Assembly: GCF_000172555.1 (NCBI RefSeq)
Contig: NZ_ABOX02000009.1
Span: forward strand, 1-64,000
Origin: Pedosphaera parvula Ellin514
GTDB lineage: Bacteria > Verrucomicrobiota > Verrucomicrobiia > Limisphaerales > Pedosphaeraceae
Direction: 5' to 3'
Length of the DNA stretch: 64,000 nucleotides
Of this stretch, positions 1 through 7,072 are shown one piece after another. Below the pieces are notes generated by a model, which saw nothing but the letters and a program-made list of their open reading frames with translations, did not search any database and was not told the DNA's origin. Numbering within the stretch: the first letter of the stretch is position 1; every line of letters begins with the position of its first letter. The translations under genes were made by a program, and so were the position numbers.

Positions 1-456
1 TTGATGTTTAGAATGCCCGGATAGGACGCCAGGGGCGGCATCCGGACTTATTTGCCTGGAGACCACCGCTTTTGGAAAGCGGGGACCGAACTGCTTGCCA
101 GTGGTTTCAGATCAAGGGCCGGTGCGATGCGGGAGCTTTACAGAAAGCGCTGGTTTGGGAACGCTTTCCTGTGGACTCTTTTCTCAATGCCAGCCGTTGT
201 GTTACCGACTCTGTTAAGAACTTGTGAAACATGGTTCCCGAAGGATGCAACGTTGTCCTGAAGCTGCGCGGACAGTACCATTGCCTGTGCGTATGCTCCA
301 AGCTCTCGCAGAGTTTCCTGATGGGGCTAGGGTATGGGCATTTATACAATTGTTAAGTAGGTTAGTCTACTTACATGTATATGTAGCATCCGACGCAGGG
401 GAGGCCGGAGAAGCGAAGAGCTTGTTTTCGAAGCTATTTTGGTTTATTCCTAAGGC
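1..456. other. Stretch without a recognisable gene
   Basis: No reading frame here resembles a known protein; the short frames present have no family-like composition. Two small inverted repeats are visible: a 7-bp stem around 142-168 (GAAAGCG/CGCTTTC), and a perfect 7-bp stem TAAGTAG/CTACTTA with a 6-nt loop at 354-373. The second lies about 85 bases before the first gene and could be an operator or part of its promoter region, but nothing decides this. Confidence 0.5.
354..373. promoter_or_regulatory. Perfect 7-bp inverted repeat upstream of the oxidoreductase gene
   Basis: TAAGTAG (354-360) and CTACTTA (367-373) form a perfect inverted repeat with a 6-nt spacer in an AT-rich stretch before the start codon at 457. 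No T-run follows, so it is not a terminator. An operator is possible. Function is unproven. Confidence 0.25.
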
Positions 457-1803
457 ATGAACCGCCGACAATTCCTCCAGGTCAGCGCCGCTGGGCTGGC
501 CCTGTCCGCCCTGCCGAACTATGCCGCTGAATTTGCCGACCAGAAAAAGCGTGTGGGTTTGATCGGTTGCGGATGGTATGGCAAATGTGACTTATTCCGC
601 CTCATTCAGGTTGCACCCGTGGAAGTGGTGTCACTTTGCGATGTGGACAAGAACATGCTGGCCAACGCCGCCGACATGGTGGCGGAGCGCCAGGTATCGA
701 AAAAGAAGCCGCGCACGTATGGCGATTACCGGGAGATGTTGAAGGAAAAGGATCTGGACATTGTGCTGATTGCCCCGCCGGATCATTGGCATGCGCTGGC
801 GATGATTGAGGCAGCCAAGGCTGGCGCTGACATCTATGTGCAAAAGCCAATCGGGGTTGATGTCATTGAATGCCAAGCCATGCTGACAGCTGCCCGCAAA
901 TACAAACGCGTGGTGCAGGTGGGGACTCAGCGCCGCAGCACGCCGCACCTGATAGAAGCTCGCGATACGATTGTCCGGGAAGGCAAACTCGGCAAGATCG
1001 GCATGGTGGAGATTTGCTGTTATTACCACATGCGTACGTCGGAGAATCCGCCCGATACGGCGCCGCCTGAAAACCTCGATTACGAAATGTGGACTGGTCC
1101 GGCGCCGATGCGCCCATACAACAAGCTGGTGCACCCACGTAGTTGGCGTGCATTCATGGAGTATGGAAACGGAATAGTGGGGGACATGTGCATTCACATG
1201 TACGACATGGCTCGTTGGATGCTGGAGTTGGGCTGGCCGAAGAGCGTTAGTTCGTTCGGAGGCATCCTGGTTGACAAGCACGGCAAATCCAATATTTCCG
1301 ATACTCAAACCATCACGTTTAATCATGGCGATCTGCCGATTGTCTGGACTCATCGCACCTGGGGAGAAGCGCCTGACCCCAAATACCAATGGGCCGCGAT
1401 TTTCTACGGCGATAAAGGGACGCTCAAGGCTGGACTGATGGGATACGATTTCATTCCGCAGGGAAAAGGGCAGCCGGTGCATCGCGATGTGACCTATGAA
1501 TTGGAACAATATCCCGAGGATAAGACCGAGAAGGATTTGGAAAAACATGTCGCTCCAGCCATTCGCGGGCACATGAAGAATTTTCTTTCGTGCATAGCAG
1601 ATCGCAGCAAGCCAGTGGCCGACATTGAGCAGGGATATATTTCGAGTGCCGCCTGCATTCTGGGCAATCTTTCCATGAAGCTGGGGCGTTCGCTGGCCTG
1701 GGATGCCGCCAAAGGGCAGGTGGTCGAGGATGGAGAGGCGAATCAATTGCTCTGCCGTCCATATCGCACTCCGTGGGTGCATCCTTATCCCGATAAAGTT
1801 TAA
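457..1803 (+). CDS. Gfo/Idh/MocA family oxidoreductase, Tat-type signal
   Basis: NAD(P)-dependent oxidoreductase of the Gfo/Idh/MocA family, 448 residues. The N-terminus MNRRQFLQ followed by a short hydrophobic stretch ending near NYAAE resembles a Tat signal, so export is likely, as is common for these proteins in Verrucomicrobiota and Planctomycetota. A Rossmann fold follows, with the dinucleotide motif GCGWYG at about residues 37-42. The usual EKP motif appears here as QKP (VQKPIG, about 130), keeping the lysine. The C-terminal half contains the expected WTGPAP and GDMCIHMYD segments. AAGG precedes the ATG. It is followed by BtpA-like and ThuA genes on the same strand, pointing to sugar or sugar-derivative metabolism. 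The substrate cannot be read from the sequence. Confidence 0.9.
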   Translation: MNRRQFLQVSAAGLALSALPNYAAEFADQKKRVGLIGCGWYGKCDLFRLIQVAPVEVVSLCDVDKNMLANAADMVAERQVSKKKPRTYGDYREMLKEKDLDIVLIAPPDHWHALAMIEAAKAGADIYVQKPIGVDVIECQAMLTAARKYKRVVQVGTQRRSTPHLIEARDTIVREGKLGKIGMVEICCYYHMRTSENPPDTAPPENLDYEMWTGPAPMRPYNKLVHPRSWRAFMEYGNGIVGDMCIHMYDMARWMLELGWPKSVSSFGGILVDKHGKSNISDTQTITFNHGDLPIVWTHRTWGEAPDPKYQWAAIFYGDKGTLKAGLMGYDFIPQGKGQPVHRDVTYELEQYPEDKTEKDLEKHVAPAIRGHMKNFLSCIADRSKPVADIEQGYISSAACILGNLSMKLGRSLAWDAAKGQVVEDGEANQLLCRPYRTPWVHPYPDKV

Positions 1804-1856
1804 GTCGGGCTGGTCTTTGGCCTTTCCTAATGATTGCGCGGGAATAAACTCGGCGC

Positions 1857-2654
1857 ATGAAATCGCGATTGTTTGCGTCTGCCAAGCCGATCATTGGGAT
1901 GATCCATGTGGGAGCATTGCCGGGTACTCCGGCCAATCATCTTTCGCTCGGCAAAATAACTGAAATCGCCGTGCAGGAGGCGAAGATATATCGCGATGCC
2001 GGCGTGGATGGGATTGCCATCGAGAACATGCACGATGTTCCTTATCTGCGGGGCGGTGTGGGACCAGAAATTGTTTCCTCCATGACCATCATTGGCCAGG
2101 CGGTGAAACAGGCTTTTTGCGGCGTAACGGGTATCCAAATACTTGCAGCGGCGAATCGTGAGGCCATGGCCGCGGCGCATGCGGCGGCCTTGGATTGGGT
2201 GCGTGTCGAGGGGTTTGTGTTTGCGCATGTGGCGGACGAGGGATTTATTAATTCGTGTGCGGCCGAGTTGTTGCGTTATCGCAAACAGATTGGCGCGGAA
2301 AAAGTGCAGGTATGGGCGGATATTAAAAAGAAGCATTCCTCCCATGCGATCACCGCGGATATTTCACTCGGCGAAACGGCGCATGCGGCTGAATTCATGC
2401 GGGCAGATGCTTTGATTGTGACCGGTCCTGTCACTGGCAGGCCACCGGTCCCCGCAGATGCGGAGGAAACGAAAGCACACACTCATCTTCCTGTTATTTT
2501 GGGTTCAGGAATGAATGAAGCAAACATCGGACAATTTCTGCCAGTGGCGGATGGATTTATTGTCGGTTCCTCTTTCAAGAAAGCGGGAGATTGGAACAAT
2601 CCTGTGGATTCCAGGAAGGTCAAGGCATTCATGAAGCGGGTAACAGCTCGCTGA
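1857..2654 (+). CDS. BtpA/SgcQ family TIM-barrel protein
   Basis: 265 residues matching the BtpA/SgcQ family along its length: N-terminal PIIGMIHVGALPGTP, then GVDGIAIENMHDVPY (about 50-64), a central VWADIKKKHSSHA segment (about 151-163), and a C-terminal VILGSGMNEANI and DGFIVGSSFK (about 220-245). Family members are TIM barrels related to phosphate-binding enzymes. BtpA itself is linked to photosystem I accumulation in cyanobacteria and SgcQ belongs to an enterobacterial sugar operon, so the biochemical role is unsettled. A sugar-catabolic role fits the neighbours better here. It lies 53 bases after the oxidoreductase and 10 bases before the ThuA gene, so co-transcription is likely. Confidence 0.88.
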   Translation: MKSRLFASAKPIIGMIHVGALPGTPANHLSLGKITEIAVQEAKIYRDAGVDGIAIENMHDVPYLRGGVGPEIVSSMTIIGQAVKQAFCGVTGIQILAAANREAMAAAHAAALDWVRVEGFVFAHVADEGFINSCAAELLRYRKQIGAEKVQVWADIKKKHSSHAITADISLGETAHAAEFMRADALIVTGPVTGRPPVPADAEETKAHTHLPVILGSGMNEANIGQFLPVADGFIVGSSFKKAGDWNNPVDSRKVKAFMKRVTAR

Positions 2655-2664
2655 TCGGCGGCAT

Positions 2665-3420
2665 ATGAGAACCCTTCTTTTTTTCGGACTGGCGTTAATG
2701 ATGGCGAAATTGACTGCTGCCGAGGTGCTCATCGTGGCGGACGAATTTCCCGCCATGGAAGTATTGGCTGGAAAGTTAAGAAGCGAGGAACATCTGGAGA
2801 GTAAGCTGATCGCACAACAGAACCTGCCCGAACAGCTAAGGAAGTACGACTGCGTGATTGTTTACATTCACAAGGCACTTTCGGAAAAGGCGGAGGATGC
2901 CTTCATTGATTATACTAAAGCAGGTGGAAAGCTTCTGGTGCTTCATCATTCCATCAGTTCCGGCAAGAGGAAAAATCCACATTGGTTTTCATTTCTAGGC
3001 GTGGCATTGCCGGAGGGCGATGTTACGGAAGGCGGCTACAAGTGGATTGAAGGGGTAAAACTCGAATTGGTTAATCTCAATCCACATCATTTTATTATGA
3101 CCAACCGTGTTGTGTATCCGGTAAAGATCGCCTACACCAGCACGAACGCACCGGTTGCGAGTGAAGCTTTGCCCGGGTTTGCTCTGGATGATTCGGAGGT
3201 TTATTTGAACCATGTGCATGAGGATGCACGGATTTTGCCGATGGGGCTCAGATATGTGGACGCAAAGGCTGCCAAGACCTATATGCAGGACCGGGCGGGT
3301 TGGATTAAGTCGGCAGGCAGGGGGCAAATCATCTATCTCATGCCGGGGCATCGTAAGGAAGATTTTCAAAATCCGACCTATGCCAGAATTGTGCTTAATG
3401 CGGTGATCTACAAACCGTGA
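2665..3420 (+). CDS. ThuA-like domain protein, secreted
   Basis: 251 residues starting with a signal peptide (hydrophobic LLFFGLALMMAKLTAAE), followed by a ThuA-like (trehalose-utilisation, glutamine amidotransferase-like fold) domain. Supporting segments are KYDCVIVYIHKALSEK, GGKLLVLHHSISSGK (about 91-105, where family members have a conserved histidine), FALDDSEVYLNH and a C-terminal GRGQIIYLMPGHRKEDFQNPTYARIVLNAVIY. ThuA domains often sit beside Gfo/Idh/MocA oxidoreductases in Verrucomicrobiota and Planctomycetota, as here. It begins 10 bases after the BtpA-like stop. The exact reaction is unknown. Confidence 0.87.
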   Translation: MRTLLFFGLALMMAKLTAAEVLIVADEFPAMEVLAGKLRSEEHLESKLIAQQNLPEQLRKYDCVIVYIHKALSEKAEDAFIDYTKAGGKLLVLHHSISSGKRKNPHWFSFLGVALPEGDVTEGGYKWIEGVKLELVNLNPHHFIMTNRVVYPVKIAYTSTNAPVASEALPGFALDDSEVYLNHVHEDARILPMGLRYVDAKAAKTYMQDRAGWIKSAGRGQIIYLMPGHRKEDFQNPTYARIVLNAVIYKP

Positions 3421-3471
3421 GAACAGGTTGTTCCTTGCCAATTAACGGATCTTTGTGTTCTCTATATGCAT

Positions 3472-3540
3472 TGGCAATGGGGTTTGCCTTCTCGGTCAAC
3501 GAGAGAACCGCCTGATTATTTCGGTGCTGATAACTCCTAT
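3472..3540 (+). promoter_or_regulatory. Fluoride riboswitch (crcB motif)
   Basis: All elements of the crcB/fluoride aptamer are visible. The P1 stem is GGCAA (3473-3477) with TTGCC (3484-3488), enclosing the loop TGGGGT. A variable hairpin follows (TTCTC 3489-3493 with GAGAGAA 3501-3507). Then comes a stem ACCG (3507-3510) with CGGT (3522-3525), and the conserved tail GCTGATAACTCCTA (3526-3539). The pseudoknot also forms: GGGGTT (3479-3484) pairs with AACTCC (3532-3537), with one G-U pair. The controlled gene is a CLC-type fluoride exporter, exactly as expected. No U-run terminator follows. A hairpin TTGGTAC/GTACTAA (3540-3562) precedes the leader ORF's ribosome site, so control is probably translational (inference). 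Confidence 0.9.
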
Positions 3541-3573
3541 TGGTACTCAAGTCGTGTACTAACAGGACAACTT

Positions 3574-3684
3574 ATGCCGAAATACAAAATTAAATTTAAA
3601 TGCTTAATAGAGCGAGCCCCCGACAGCGCTATCACCATCTCCTTCGGCCTGTTTAATCCCTGCACCTCCACCCGTTCCTGGTAA
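3574..3684 (+). CDS. 36-residue leader ORF coupled to the fluoride exporter
   Basis: An ATG at 3574 preceded by AGGA (3564-3567, 6-base spacer) opens a 36-codon frame whose TAA overlaps the exporter's ATG (TAATG at 3682-3686). The exporter start has no Shine-Dalgarno sequence of its own, so it probably depends on ribosomes finishing this short frame. The peptide begins MPKYKIKFKC and has no recognised domain. The frame is also open upstream to 3466, but that start lies inside the riboswitch aptamer and is unlikely. It may be a true leader peptide or only a translated link between riboswitch and exporter. Confidence 0.5.
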   Translation: MPKYKIKFKCLIERAPDSAITISFGLFNPCTSTRSW

Positions 3685-4994
3685 TGAAGCACTTTTTTAA
3701 TTTCTCGTTTCATGCCGGAAGTTTGAAGCAACTGTTGGGGTGGTCGTTGCTCACAATCCCTGTGGGAGTGCTGGCAGGTTCAGCGAGTGCTTTCTTCCTT
3801 TGGGCTCTGGATCACGTTACTCACATTCGCCAGCAACACGCATGGTTGCTATTTTTATTACCGGTTGGTGGTGTGGCGGTGGGATTGCTTTACCATTGGT
3901 TGGGTCGAGAAGCAGAGAAGGGGAGTAATTTAATCATCGATGAGATCCATAAACCGGGCGGAGGCGTTCCGCGACGCATGGCCCCGTTGGTTTTGATTGG
4001 GACCCTTATTACTCACTTGTTTGGTGGCTCGGCCGGACGCGAAGGGACAGCGGTACAAATGGGAGGCAGCCTGGCTAGTGGCTTCGGGCGTTTGATTCGA
4101 GTGAAGTCCGAGACCATGCGAATTCTTTTGATGTCCGGGGTGGCCGCGGGATTTGGATCGGTCTTTGGCACTCCTTTAACGGGAGCGGTTTTTGCGATGG
4201 AAGTGCTGGCTGTTGGAAGGATTCAGTATGATGCACTGGTTCCAACATTGATCGCAAGTGTGGTGGGGGATTACACCTGTTCGGCGTGGGGAATCAAACA
4301 CGCGATCTATCAAATCAGTTTCATTGAGCCTGAAGCTGCCAGCGCGATTTTTCATGTAGATGCCCTGCTTTTGTTGAAAGCTGTGACTGCCGGAATTGCT
4401 TTTGGATTGTGCAGCCTGCTTTTCTCGGAACTCGCTCATTCTCTACAGAAGGCATATAAAAAACTTGTTCCGTTGGCACCATTGCGACCGGTGTTGGGCG
4501 GGGTGATGGTGATCGCGCTGGTTTATCTTGTGGGTACGCGTGATTATTTGGGGCTGGGGATTACTTCACCCGACCCAAAAGCGGTCACAATACTGTCGGC
4601 ATTCCATCCAGATGGCGCACACGTCCTGAGTTGGTGGTGGAAAATAGTGTTTACGATCGTGACCATATCCAGCGGGTTTAAAGGTGGCGAAGTGACGCCG
4701 CTTTTCTTTATTGGGGCAACCTTGGGAAATGCCTTGTCGGGACTGCTGCACGCTCCAGTCGATTTATTTGCAGGTTTGGGGTTTATTGGCGTATTCGCAG
4801 GAGCAACGAATACACCGCTGGCTTGCACGATCATGGGTATTGAACTTTTCGGTGCGCACTACACGGTATATTTTGCCGCGGCTTGTTTCATCGCATATTT
4901 TTTCAGCGGCCACGCCGGAATTTACTCTGCGCAACGAGTTGCCGTGCCGAAAAAACAGGTGGATAATGGAGTTGAAAGTGACGTCAGCGCATAG
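3684..4994 (+). CDS. CLC family fluoride/proton antiporter (CLC-F type)
   Basis: 436-residue polytopic membrane protein of the CLC family. It keeps the GREG motif with the gating glutamate (SAGREGTAVQMGG, Glu about 120) and the FGTPLTGAVFAMEV helix (about 161-173). The late GEVTPLFFIGA and FAGATNTPLACTIMGIELFG segments are also present. The first anion-binding loop, GSGIP in chloride-type CLCs, reads GGGVP at about 92-96, and GREGP reads GREGT. I recall such changes from the fluoride-selective CLC-F branch. The fluoride riboswitch just upstream supports that reading strongly. The expected function is to export fluoride in exchange for protons. Translation appears coupled to the leader ORF through TAATG. 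Confidence 0.9.
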   Translation: MKHFFNFSFHAGSLKQLLGWSLLTIPVGVLAGSASAFFLWALDHVTHIRQQHAWLLFLLPVGGVAVGLLYHWLGREAEKGSNLIIDEIHKPGGGVPRRMAPLVLIGTLITHLFGGSAGREGTAVQMGGSLASGFGRLIRVKSETMRILLMSGVAAGFGSVFGTPLTGAVFAMEVLAVGRIQYDALVPTLIASVVGDYTCSAWGIKHAIYQISFIEPEAASAIFHVDALLLLKAVTAGIAFGLCSLLFSELAHSLQKAYKKLVPLAPLRPVLGGVMVIALVYLVGTRDYLGLGITSPDPKAVTILSAFHPDGAHVLSWWWKIVFTIVTISSGFKGGEVTPLFFIGATLGNALSGLLHAPVDLFAGLGFIGVFAGATNTPLACTIMGIELFGAHYTVYFAAACFIAYFFSGHAGIYSAQRVAVPKKQVDNGVESDVSA

Positions 4995-5080
4995 CTGGAT
5001 TTAGCTTGCAGATAAGCTTTGCCAACAACAGTGTAAGTCCGACGGGCATCGAGAATCTCAAGTGCAGCCACAATGATGAT

Positions 5081-5665
5081 ATGAATACATGGAGATACAC
5101 CCAAAATGGTCAGAGGCTCGGCCCGGTCGGCGAAGAAGAATTGAAAGCCTTGTTGAAAAGCGGGGTTCTATCGCGCGATACGCCGGTCTCGAAGGAAGGA
5201 ACAGATTATTGGGCTCCGGCCAATCTTTTTCCTGAACTGATGGAAGGCGCGACCGCGAGCACAACTCCGCCACCGCTGGGCAGCGGCATCCCTCCCTTGA
5301 CCTCGCCACCGTCCATTCAGCCGGGCGCAGCAATTTCAGAGACAGAGGACATAAGTCACAATAAAATCTTTGCCGTATTGGCATACATCGGCCTGCTTTT
5401 CCTGGTTCCATTGCTGGCTGCACCGCAATCCAGATTTGCGCGGTATCACACTAATCAGGGCATTGTGCTTTTTCTCGCACATATCATCGGTATCGCCGCT
5501 GCGGGCATCAGCTTCCTCATTCCATTTGTGGGGTGCATTGGCATGTTGGCGATGGTGGCGGTCAACGTCGGATTTGTCGTATTGATGGTAATGGGAATTG
5601 TGAATGCAGCTTCTGGAGTTTACAAACCTCTTCCCTTGATTGGACATTATAAAATCCTTGAGTAA
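5081..5665 (+). CDS. GYF_2-like plus DUF4870-like membrane protein
   Basis: 194 residues from the ATG at 5081. The frame is open to 5006, but homology-like sequence begins at MNTWRYTQNGQRLGPV. The N-terminal 55 residues form a GYF_2-type domain (W..TQNGQ..GPVGEEELKALLKSG...VSKEGTDYW), often fused to membrane domains in bacteria. A proline-rich linker follows. The C-terminal half (about 90-190) has three or four hydrophobic helices with RFARYHTNQGIVLFL, typical of DUF4870/Tic20-like proteins. The partner of the GYF_2 domain and the function are unknown. The start lacks a clear ribosome-binding site. Confidence 0.75.
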   Translation: MNTWRYTQNGQRLGPVGEEELKALLKSGVLSRDTPVSKEGTDYWAPANLFPELMEGATASTTPPPLGSGIPPLTSPPSIQPGAAISETEDISHNKIFAVLAYIGLLFLVPLLAAPQSRFARYHTNQGIVLFLAHIIGIAAAGISFLIPFVGCIGMLAMVAVNVGFVVLMVMGIVNAASGVYKPLPLIGHYKILE

Positions 5666-5853
5666 CAGAAGAGGAGATCAGCTTGTTTGTGGAGGGAGCT
5701 TGGGGATGGACAGCTTTGGAGCCCAAGGCGGCACTTGGCGCAAAACCGGAACCGACGGCGATTTGGCTGCGATATCGCGTGCTGGCATTTGTAATGTTGC
5801 CTGGTTCGCGATACTATTGCTTCATTCATGATTTGTGAGCAGATGAGGATGAC

Positions 5854-6975
5854 GTGAGTGGCAACCCAACAACTCCCTGGACAATCGAAGGGGCTTTTCC
5901 TGAGAAGCCTTTCGGTCAGGACTATGGTTATGTGCTGAAAGGCAAACTGATTGGCTGCACACGAGAGGAATTAATCGCCCGTTGTTCAAGCGCAGACCTG
6001 CCATATATCCAACTCGTGTGGCATCCGGAGTCTGCGAGAGTTGTTCCTTTGACGCATGTTGAATTCCTGTACGCAGCGTTCCAGGAGAGGAACAAAAAGA
6101 TTTTAAAAGGAAACTTATTGATCGGTTTGGTCGGTTGCATTGTTTTTGGAATACTTTTCGCATTTGGCGGCAATAAGATATGGTTCGGCATCATTTTGGT
6201 TTTCATGGGGGTGCTGCCGGTCGCCCAAAATATTCGTGGCTTGCGAGTCTTGAAACACTCCAAATGGAGTCCGCCTGAGGAAAATGAGAATGTGGAACGA
6301 TACGTGGCCTGGGTCGATTCGAGAAAGATATTGTATACATGGATTATTTTGGCGCTCCTCATCTGTATCATGGCTGTCGAAATGGTCGTTGGAATCGAGA
6401 ATGCCATTCGAGCTGCCGATTTGAATAAACACGCTGTCTGGCGTGGGGAATGGTGGAGGTTGTTTACAGGACCACTCCTACATGGCGGCATTCCTCACAT
6501 TGTCTTCAATGGCATGGCCCTGGTCGGATTGGGACGGCTCATGGAAGTTTTGGCTACGCGATATCATCTGGCCGTGGTGCTCCTATTCTCGGCCTTGACC
6601 GGAAGTATCTTCAGCCTGTTTCTGATTCCCAATACCCCTTCAGTTGGGGCATCGGGAGGATTGATGGGGTTGATTGGTTTTTTGACAGTTCTGGGTCTGC
6701 GACGAAAAGCGGCCCTTCCAGCTGGATTCGTGAAGTCGATTTTTATCAACATCGCCATTATTGCGACGATAGGGATCCTTGGTTACTCGATTATTGATAA
6801 TGCGGGACATCTGGGTGGATTCCTTGGAGGAATAACCATGGGATTGCTGCTGGTGGATCAGAGGAATCAAACATTGCCGTTGAAGAGCGGAACTGGCTTG
6901 AGGATCGCCGGAGTTTCTTCGCTTGTAATGATTCTCGCACTCGGGTGTTTTACCTTGATCAAGATCATCAGGTAA
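5854..6975 (+). CDS. Rhomboid family intramembrane serine protease
   Basis: 373 residues starting at GTG, chosen because GAGGATGAC lies immediately upstream and no better ATG exists. The C-terminal half is a rhomboid domain: WRLFTGPLLHGGIPHIVFNGMALVGLG, the serine motif GASGGLMG (Ser near 267) and the histidine helix NAGHLGGFLGG (His near 318). These form the Ser-His dyad used to cut transmembrane substrates. The N-terminal 150 residues contain an extra soluble region and two hydrophobic helices (about 104-135) not typical of minimal rhomboids. It is one of two rhomboids in the window and its substrate is unknown. Confidence 0.88.
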   Translation: MSGNPTTPWTIEGAFPEKPFGQDYGYVLKGKLIGCTREELIARCSSADLPYIQLVWHPESARVVPLTHVEFLYAAFQERNKKILKGNLLIGLVGCIVFGILFAFGGNKIWFGIILVFMGVLPVAQNIRGLRVLKHSKWSPPEENENVERYVAWVDSRKILYTWIILALLICIMAVEMVVGIENAIRAADLNKHAVWRGEWWRLFTGPLLHGGIPHIVFNGMALVGLGRLMEVLATRYHLAVVLLFSALTGSIFSLFLIPNTPSVGASGGLMGLIGFLTVLGLRRKAALPAGFVKSIFINIAIIATIGILGYSIIDNAGHLGGFLGGITMGLLLVDQRNQTLPLKSGTGLRIAGVSSLVMILALGCFTLIKIIR

Positions 6976-7036
6976 ACTTTCTGTCAATCGTTGGGGCCAG
7001 CGGATTTTTCAGTCTGGACCATCACCCGAAATAAAT

Positions 7037-7067
7037 TGTCCCTTTTCCCTCTTTATGGACATCTATA
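7037..7067 (+). promoter_or_regulatory. Candidate ECF promoter motif, copy 1
   Basis: TGT (7037), GGA (7057) and TATA (7064) before this sigma-factor gene have the same spacing as before its paralogue (18250, 18270, 18277), and both read roughly TGTyaCCTT...GGAyA..TATA. Between them the bases differ. This is what a shared, possibly autoregulated promoter would look like. In this copy the TATA ends five bases before the ATG at 7073, so the transcript would be nearly leaderless or begin translation at the ATG at 7082. Confidence 0.35.
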
Positions 7068-7072
7068 GGTAG

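Noticed and set aside
142-168. Hairpin GAAAGCG/CGCTTTC as a terminator of an upstream gene
   Set aside because: No T-run follows directly and no gene end is seen before it in the window.
631-1782. Long minus-strand reading frame opposite the first oxidoreductase
   Set aside because: It is the complement of a well-supported gene and its protein sequence matches nothing; the plus-strand product has clear family motifs.
3466-3684. Longer version of the leader ORF starting at 3466
   Set aside because: Its start and first part lie in the riboswitch aptamer; the ATG at 3574 has the ribosome site.
5640-5831. Short frames between the GYF/DUF4870 gene and the rhomboid gene
   Set aside because: Overlap on both strands, no ribosome site, no family-like sequence.
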